Assembly (NCBI GenBank): GCA_013140875.1
Contig: JABFSB010000122.1
Span: forward strand, 1 to 5,453
Direction: 5' to 3'
DNA: 5,453 nt
Origin: Acidobacteriota bacterium
GTDB lineage: Bacteria; Acidobacteriota; Blastocatellia; Pyrinomonadales; Pyrinomonadaceae
This document shows, in pieces, positions 1 through 3,499 of the stretch. The notes beneath the pieces are model-generated. The model was given only the letters and a program-made list of their open reading frames with translations, did no database searches and had not been told where the DNA came from. The stretch's first letter is position 1. Each line of letters begins with the position of its first letter. The position numbers and the translations under genes are program-made.

Positions 1-1
1 T

Positions 2-874
2 TTCGGGGCCGAACGCAGCCTCGTTCCTACAGGCGAACCGGATGTATTTTTCCCGGCGGATGATGTCCTGATCGCGGTCGGACAAGAAAATTCCTTCCCG
101 TGGATCGAACGCGAAATCGGCGTCGAATTCGACAAATGGGAAATGCCTGTGGTCGACAAAACCACTTTCCAATCCACGCATCCAAAAATCTTTTTCGGCG
201 GCGATGCTGCGTTCGGCCCCGAAAACGTGATCACCGCCGTCGCTCACGGCCATCAGGCAGCGGTCTCGATCGACCTTTTGTGCAGCGGCAAGGATCTCGT
301 TACCGAACGCCTCTCGCCCTACGTCAATCTCGTCTCTCAAAAAATGGGCATCCACGAATGGGCCTACGACAGCGAGGTCGCCAAGGACGAGCGCTATATC
401 GTTCCGCAGACCGACAAATCGATCACGCTAAAAGACCGCAAGCAGGAAGTCGAACTCGGCTTCGACCCGCTCGCGGGTTACAAAGAGGCCGAACGCTGCC
501 TTAACTGTGACGTGCAGACCGTTTTCGCCGCGCCGAAATGCATCGAATGCGACGCCTGCGTCGATATATGTCCGACGAGCTGCATCACGTTCACAGCCAA
601 CGGCGACGAGCCCGATCTCAGACGCAGAACGAAGGTTCCGGCCCTAAATCTCACTCAGGACCTCTACGTCTCTGAAGCCCTGCCTCAAACCGCCCGCGTC
701 ATGGTCAAGGACGAAGACGTCTGCCTCCACTGCGGCCTCTGCGCCGAACGCTGCCCCACCGCCGCCTGGGACATGCAGGCCTTTTGGTACAACGTAACCA
801 AAGCCGGTGAGGTCAAGTACGGCTGCCAGTCAGAACCGCCTGCGCAAGCGGGCGGCGACTTCGTTAAGTTATAA
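2..874 (+). CDS. GltD-like FAD-dependent oxidoreductase with two 4Fe-4S clusters (5' partial)
   Basis: The reading frame is open from base 2 to the TAA at 872-874, giving 290 visible residues; the start lies before the window. The visible part begins in the second half of a GltD-type NAD(P)/FAD domain: DVLIAVGQ near residues 26-33 is the usual dinucleotide-domain strand, and FGGDAAFGPENVITAV near residues 63-78 is the FAD-contacting GD motif of glutamate synthase small-subunit relatives. Two ferredoxin-type motifs follow, CIECDACVDICP (180-191) and CLHCGLCAERCP (241-252), each CxxCxxCxxxCP, so two 4Fe-4S clusters are expected. The family moves electrons between NAD(P)H, FAD and Fe-S centres in the cytoplasm; pairing with the KorA-like enzyme downstream is inference. 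The tail after KYG (residue 274) is unusual: residues 275-290 come from a REP-like palindrome, whereas a stranded second copy at 1414-1530 has a different ending. The exact substrate cannot be told from this fragment. Confidence 0.88.
   Translation, partial: FGAERSLVPTGEPDVFFPADDVLIAVGQENSFPWIEREIGVEFDKWEMPVVDKTTFQSTHPKIFFGGDAAFGPENVITAVAHGHQAAVSIDLLCSGKDLVTERLSPYVNLVSQKMGIHEWAYDSEVAKDERYIVPQTDKSITLKDRKQEVELGFDPLAGYKEAERCLNCDVQTVFAAPKCIECDACVDICPTSCITFTANGDEPDLRRRTKVPALNLTQDLYVSEALPQTARVMVKDEDVCLHCGLCAERCPTAAWDMQAFWYNVTKAGEVKYGCQSEPPAQAGGDFVKL
741..777 (+). repeat. 37-bp direct repeat, left copy (inside flavoprotein gene)
   Basis: These 37 bases are identical to 1412-1448. They encode the end of the second 4Fe-4S motif and the following AERCPTAAWDM segment. 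Identity stops abruptly on both sides: 740 is T and 1411 is A, and 778 is G while 1449 is A. Right of the repeat the two copies remain homologous but differ at 11 of 46 bases. Start-to-start distance is 671 bp. Confidence 0.9.
828..860. repeat. REP-like palindrome with GCAA loop, read through as C-terminal codons
   Basis: An 8-bp stem, ccgcctgc (836-843) and gcgggcgg (848-855), encloses the loop gcaa (844-847), with one T:G wobble position. Outer arms agtc (828-831) and gact (857-860) are also complementary. The RNA would be a strong hairpin with a GNRA-type loop. There is no T-run after it, so it is not a classical intrinsic terminator. The flavoprotein gene reads through it, giving the residues SEPPAQAGG. 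The form resembles repetitive extragenic palindromes; whether it is repeated in this genome cannot be seen from one copy. Confidence 0.65.
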
Positions 875-875
875 T
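870..875 (+). promoter_or_regulatory. Candidate -10 box for the toxin-antitoxin operon
   Basis: A perfect TATAAT overlaps the TAA stop of the flavoprotein gene and lies 16 bases before the antitoxin ATG. No convincing -35 hexamer is present at 16-18 bases upstream, where the GC-rich palindrome lies. If used, transcription would start near 882 and leave a leader of about 10 bases. The palindrome just upstream could be a binding site, but that is speculation. Confidence 0.3.
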
Positions 876-891
876 CGTCGAAGAGAAAATC

Positions 892-1122
892 ATGACAGTT
901 CAAACAATGGAAATAATGGACGTGGTCGACTCACTTCCGATCGATATGAAGCTGGAGCTTATTGATCACCTTCTCCAAAGCATTTCACCGCCGCAATCGG
1001 AGGTCGACGATGCTTGGAGTGCGGAAGTCGAACGACGCATCGACGAGGTCGAATCCGGCAAGGTCAAACTCATACCGATGGAAGAAGTTCGCGAGCGGAT
1101 GCGCAAACGTTACCGCAAATGA
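892..1122 (+). CDS. Type II antitoxin, putative addiction module component family
   Basis: This 76-residue acidic protein resembles the Unstab_antitox (addiction module component) family. It has a helical N-terminus (MDVVDSLPIDMKLELIDHLL, roughly residues 9-28), an acidic middle with DDAWSAEVERRIDEVESGKV (39-58), and a basic end (RERMRKRYRK). Family members neutralise a ParE/RelE-like toxin by binding it directly and often repress their own operon. The stop TGA at 1120-1122 overlaps the toxin ATG as ATGA, so translation is probably coupled. The ATG at 892 is chosen because the residues from there fit the family; the upstream aagagaaa is only a weak ribosome site, and the ATG codons at 907 and 916 are alternatives. 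The gene starts 17 bases after the flavoprotein stop. Neither partner has been shown active by anything visible here. Confidence 0.85.
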   Translation: MTVQTMEIMDVVDSLPIDMKLELIDHLLQSISPPQSEVDDAWSAEVERRIDEVESGKVKLIPMEEVRERMRKRYRK

Positions 1123-1391
1123 TTCAGTCGATTCACCCGGAGGCTGAGAGCGAATTCGAGGCGGCGGCCGACTATTACAATGTGCGGGAAGAAGGTCTCG
1201 GTGATGATTTTTCGGAGGAAGTCTTTGCGACTATCGACCGTATCATCAAGTTCCCGAATTCTTGGCCGCGAAGTTCTTATCGCACCCGACGATGCCTTTG
1301 CAACCGCTTCCCATACTCGGTCATTTACCGGAATACTGACACGCACTTAACGATCTACGCTGTCGCCCATCAGAAACGGAAGCCGGGTTAA
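1119..1391 (+). CDS. ParE/RelE-family toxin, probably shortened at the C-terminus
   Basis: The start is the ATG at 1119, overlapping the antitoxin stop, rather than the longer open frame from 1014 that runs inside the antitoxin gene. The 90-residue product has the ParE/RelE toxin pattern: PEAESEFEAAADYY at the N-terminus (near 7-20), a central helix with FSEEVFATIDRIIKFP, an arginine-rich strand with SSYRTRRCLCNRFPYSVIYR, and the end AVAHQKRKPG. Toxins of this fold poison gyrase or cleave ribosome-bound mRNA; the sequence alone does not decide which. Relatives commonly end in GYW-K-D-R. Here the frame reads G, TAA, then tgg aaa gat cgt ttg cgg tag, that is W-K-D-R-L-R-stop. One base change of a TAT or TAC Tyr codon to TAA would explain the early stop, so the toxin may be weakened or inactive. 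Confidence 0.85.
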   Translation: MIQSIHPEAESEFEAAADYYNVREEGLGDDFSEEVFATIDRIIKFPNSWPRSSYRTRRCLCNRFPYSVIYRNTDTHLTIYAVAHQKRKPG

Positions 1392-1411
1392 TGGAAAGAT
1401 CGTTTGCGGTA

Positions 1412-1448
1412 GCGCCGAACGCTGCCCCACCGCCGCCTGGGACATGCA
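1412..1448 (+). repeat. 37-bp direct repeat, right copy
   Basis: Identical to 741-777. It begins on the last base of the out-of-use toxin stop codon TAG (1410-1412). A short tgcgg stretch occurs just before both copies (731-735 and 1405-1409), offering possible microhomology at the junction. Confidence 0.9.
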
Positions 1449-1530
1449 AAAATTCTGGTACAACGTCACTAAAGCGGGCGAGGTTAAGTACGGTAATTTT
1501 GTGCAGATCCAAAGAAACGGAGCGGCTTAA
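1414..1530 (+). pseudogene. Orphan 3' end of the flavoprotein/4Fe-4S gene
   Basis: In one frame these bases read AERCPTAAWDMQKFWYNV, then TKAGEVKYGNFVQIQRNGAA and the TAA stop at 1528-1530. The first 27 codons match the flavoprotein C-terminus at 743-823 with one amino-acid change (Ala to Lys). The final 11 residues, NFVQIQRNGAA, differ from the palindrome-derived end of the intact gene and look like a normal protein terminus. There is no start codon in a sensible context and only part of the second cluster motif remains, so it is not a gene in its own right. The likely reading is that this is the original end of the upstream gene, displaced by the TA cassette; a tandem duplication that later diverged is the main alternative. 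Confidence 0.8.
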
Positions 1531-1552
1531 TTCTATGTCGTGAAACTTTTGA

Positions 1553-2281
1553 ATGATGGATAAAAAATTCATTCTAGATAAGATAAAGATGATTGCCATA
1601 GAGAACGGCGGCAAAGCTCCCGGCTTCCAAGTATTTACTAGAAGCAGCGGAATACAAAAATCAGACTGGTATCCACATATTTGGCTACGATGGAGTGATG
1701 CCCTAAAAGACGCAGGTCTTGAAGCGAATGAGTTTAATGCCCGTTCTTCGGACGACGAAGTTTTTGGTAAATATGCCCAGTTCGTTCGCGAAATTGGTCG
1801 TATGCCTGTATTTGGCGAACTAACATTGAGGAGGCTAAATGATTCAAGCTTTCCTTCAACAAACGTAGTTCGAAGCAGAGGAGGCATGAGAACCTTCATC
1901 AAATCGTTTCTTGCGTATTGCTCTGATAGAACATATCTCGCCGACGTAGCGTTAATATGCCAACCATATTTATCTAGTAACCATCCAGCAGTAAGAAAGG
2001 CTGCAATTGAACAAACGAGTGCGACAGGCTATGTCTATTTAATGAAGTCTGGCAAGTCATACAAGATTGGCCACACAGTATCAGTTGAACGACGTGAACG
2101 AGAGATTGGATTGATCATTCCAAATCTTCAGAAAACCGTCCATTGGATTGAAACCGATGATCCAACTGGCGTGGAAGCGTACTGGCATCGCCGATTTGCC
2201 GACAAACGTTCTAAAGGAGAATGGTTCAATTTATCGCGTCAGGATGTTGACGCTTTCAAACGCTGGAAAAAAATTGCCTGA
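1553..2281 (+). CDS. GIY-YIG (T5orf172/MUG113-like) nuclease with homing-endonuclease-type repeats
   Basis: The 242-residue protein has two parts. The N-terminus holds one clear and one weaker repeat of the homing endonuclease associated type: G-K-A-P to WLRWSDALKDAGL (about 8-56), and REIGRMPVFGEL to RSRGGMRTFIKSFL (about 70-120). These usually bind DNA. The C-terminus (159-242) is a GIY-YIG fold of the T5orf172/MUG113 type: YVYLMKSG and YKIG (160-173) give the paired strands, arginines follow in VERRERE, Glu208 in VEAYWHRRF is the probable metal-binding glutamate, and GEWFNL (222-227) supplies the conserved late Asn. A DNA nuclease is therefore likely, with its target unknown. ATG 1553 is followed at once by a second ATG at 1556; no good ribosome site precedes either. 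The gene is visibly AT-richer than its neighbours, which suggests transfer, and it starts 22 bases after the displaced gene end. Confidence 0.8.
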   Translation: MMDKKFILDKIKMIAIENGGKAPGFQVFTRSSGIQKSDWYPHIWLRWSDALKDAGLEANEFNARSSDDEVFGKYAQFVREIGRMPVFGELTLRRLNDSSFPSTNVVRSRGGMRTFIKSFLAYCSDRTYLADVALICQPYLSSNHPAVRKAAIEQTSATGYVYLMKSGKSYKIGHTVSVERREREIGLIIPNLQKTVHWIETDDPTGVEAYWHRRFADKRSKGEWFNLSRQDVDAFKRWKKIA

Positions 2282-2353
2282 GTTGTGAAAATCGATGCGA
2301 AGCGGTACAAAGCGCATCCGAAAGCACATAAAGTCCCTCACGAAGGCGAGTTT

Positions 2354-2710
2354 ATGACAAACGACAGAGTATTCGCGATGAGTTTTGCGGGGGTTTATCC
2401 GCATTATGTGGCGAAGGCGGAGAAGAAGGGGCGGACTAGGGAAGAGGTTGACGAGGTTATTCGCTGGCTGACGGGATACACGAAGGCCGGTCTCGCGAAA
2501 CAGATCGAGAAGCGGACGAGTATGAGGGACTTTTACGAAAAGGCCCCGAAGTGGAATGCCAACGCCTCCCTCATCACCGGCACCGTCTGCGGCATCCGCG
2601 TCGAAAACATCGAAGACCCGCTGATGCAAAAGATCCGCTACCTCGACAAATTGATCGACGAGCTGGCAAAAGGCAAAAAGATGGAAAGGATCCTGCGAAG
2701 TCAGGAATAG
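2354..2710 (+). CDS. DUF2200 domain protein
   Basis: The 118-residue product from ATG 2354 matches what I know of DUF2200 along its whole length: TNDRVFAMSFAGVYPHYV near the start, then AEKKGRTREEVDEVIRWLTGY, a middle with FYEKAPKWN, and the conserved end VCGIRVENIEDPLMQKIRYL then DKLIDELAKGKKME. The family is small, cytosolic and without a known function; no signal peptide or membrane segment is visible. The ATG at 2354 is preferred because family members begin at this Met and aaggcgag lies just upstream. The frame is also open from a GTG at 2285, adding a Lys/His-rich stretch of 23 residues that I do not recognise and take as untranslated. It follows the nuclease gene closely on the same strand and converges with the DUF4256 gene. 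Confidence 0.85.
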   Translation: MTNDRVFAMSFAGVYPHYVAKAEKKGRTREEVDEVIRWLTGYTKAGLAKQIEKRTSMRDFYEKAPKWNANASLITGTVCGIRVENIEDPLMQKIRYLDKLIDELAKGKKMERILRSQE

Positions 2711-2725
2711 ATAGACAATCGGGAT

Positions 2726-2822
2726 TTCTTTGTGAGCTTTGTGTCTTCAACTTTGCGCTCTTTGTGTTAAAAAGATCCTAAACACAGAGGGCACGGAGGG
2801 AAGACACAAAGGTCACAAAGAA
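2726..2822. repeat. Long imperfect inverted repeat between convergent genes
   Basis: The outer arms 2726-2748 and 2800-2822 are inverted copies matching at 22 of 23 bases. The inner parts, about 2751-2768 and 2781-2798, continue the pairing at 13 of 18, several of the remaining positions being G:T wobbles. The loop is about 2769-2780. The right arm is made of 'cacagagg'/'cacaaagg' units. Placed between the stops of DUF2200 (2710) and DUF4256 (2879), it could end transcription from both sides or be a remnant of a small non-autonomous element. It has no clear T-tract, so terminator function is unproven. I see nothing else coding in 2711-2878. Confidence 0.8.
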
Positions 2823-2878
2823 GGTGCCGGGCGAAAATTGTAGACTGATCATCACCGTCCTTGAGCTCCGACGCAAGA

Positions 2879-3460
2879 TCAAATCCTCAAAATCCCACGA
2901 AACCCTCTTGCCCCGTAATAAGATTCCGCACCGTTGTGATAAGTCCAAACGGTATCGTACCTGCGATCGCAAAAGATAGCTCCGCCCAGTTTGCGGACAT
3001 CATCGGGCGTCCGCACCCAGCTTGACGTTTTCAGGTCGAATTCGCCAAGATTTTGCAGTTCTCGATACTGCACTTCCGTTAAGATCTCGATGCCCATTTC
3101 GCCCGCCATGCCAACGGCATCGCTTGCCGGTTTATTTTCCTTTCTCGATTCCCATGCTGCTCGGTCGTAGCACAGGCTTCGGCGGCCTTTGGGGCTTTCG
3201 GGCGCACAATCATAAAAAATAACCTCGCCGGCTTTTTTATCGAACGCGACCACGTCCGGCTCGCCGCCGGTGCGTTCCATTTCGCTCAGCGACCACAGCT
3301 TTTCGGGATTTCCTTCCAGCTTTTCACTCACCGTTTCCCACTTCAGCCCTCTATGTCGATCCATGTTTTTCTCAAAACGCGCCTTCAGCGCATTTAGCAA
3401 CTCGTCACGGTGCTTCGGTGCCAGTGCTTTTCCACTGCCGATTTTATTTCTCTTTGTCAT
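2879..3460 (-). CDS. DUF4256 domain protein
   Basis: The 193-residue protein on the minus strand fits the DUF4256 family from near its start to its end. Recognisable blocks are LLNALKARFEKNMDRHRGL (about 21-39), LWSLSEMERTGGEPDVV (55-71), FYDCAPESPKGRRSLCYDR (81-99), MGIEILTEVQYRELQNLG (120-137), SSWVRTPDDVRKLGGAIFCD (146-165) and the end YHNGAESYYGARGFRG. Family function is unknown; the protein looks soluble, with no signal peptide. Start at the ATG complementary to 3458-3460; the upstream bases on this strand hold no strong ribosome site. It converges on DUF2200 and diverges from the KorA-like gene across only 39 bases. Both DUF genes are typical accessory single genes and there is no evidence that they serve the oxidoreductase. 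Confidence 0.87.
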   Translation of the reverse strand: MTKRNKIGSGKALAPKHRDELLNALKARFEKNMDRHRGLKWETVSEKLEGNPEKLWSLSEMERTGGEPDVVAFDKKAGEVIFYDCAPESPKGRRSLCYDRAAWESRKENKPASDAVGMAGEMGIEILTEVQYRELQNLGEFDLKTSSWVRTPDDVRKLGGAIFCDRRYDTVWTYHNGAESYYGARGFRGILRI

Positions 3461-3465
3461 ATAAT
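3460..3465 (+). promoter_or_regulatory. Candidate -10 box for the KorA-like gene
   Basis: A perfect TATAAT overlaps the start codon of the divergent DUF4256 gene and lies 34 bases before the KorA-like ATG. No good -35 box is seen at the usual distance. If real, it would give the KorA-like gene its own promoter now that it is far from the flavoprotein gene. Confidence 0.3.
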
Positions 3466-3499
3466 GTTATCTTAGTTTGTTTACTACGACTTGCAATCA

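Larger units (their letters stand above)
778..1411 (+). other. Putative inserted toxin-antitoxin cassette with replacement gene end
   Basis: The segment between the two 37-bp repeats holds a diverged version of the flavoprotein 3' end (778-823), the REP-like palindrome, the TA pair and the apparent former toxin stop (TAG at 1410-1412), which touches the first base of the right repeat. The design resembles small genetic islands that enter at the 3' end of a gene and restore it. No integrase or transposase is encoded, so movement, if any, would need help from elsewhere or occurred by homologous recombination. Boundaries and mechanism are inference. Confidence 0.45.

Noticed and set aside
100..504. 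134-residue open frame on the plus strand
   Set aside because: Overlaps the flavoprotein gene in another frame; Arg-rich shadow without recognisable motifs.
836..855. Intrinsic terminator after the flavoprotein gene
   Set aside because: The stem is strong but lies before the stop codon and is not followed by a T-run.
1414..1530. Real C-terminus reached by frameshift or readthrough from 874
   Set aside because: About 540 bases with two complete genes lie between, so readthrough cannot join them.
1321..1902. 193-residue open frame on the minus strand
   Set aside because: Runs antisense across the toxin end, the gene remnant and the nuclease gene; no family resemblance, while the plus strand is explained.
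2285..2353. GTG-initiated N-terminal extension of DUF2200
   Set aside because: The extra 23 Lys/His-rich residues do not match the family, and an ATG with an upstream aagg lies exactly at the usual start.
2783..2823. CRISPR-like short repeats
   Set aside because: Units are short, imperfect and contiguous, with no regular spacers and no cas genes.
3270..3464. Plus-strand frame rich in Ser/Phe that resembles a small membrane protein
   Set aside because: Antisense to the well-matched DUF4256 gene; the hydrophobic look comes from the complementary codons.
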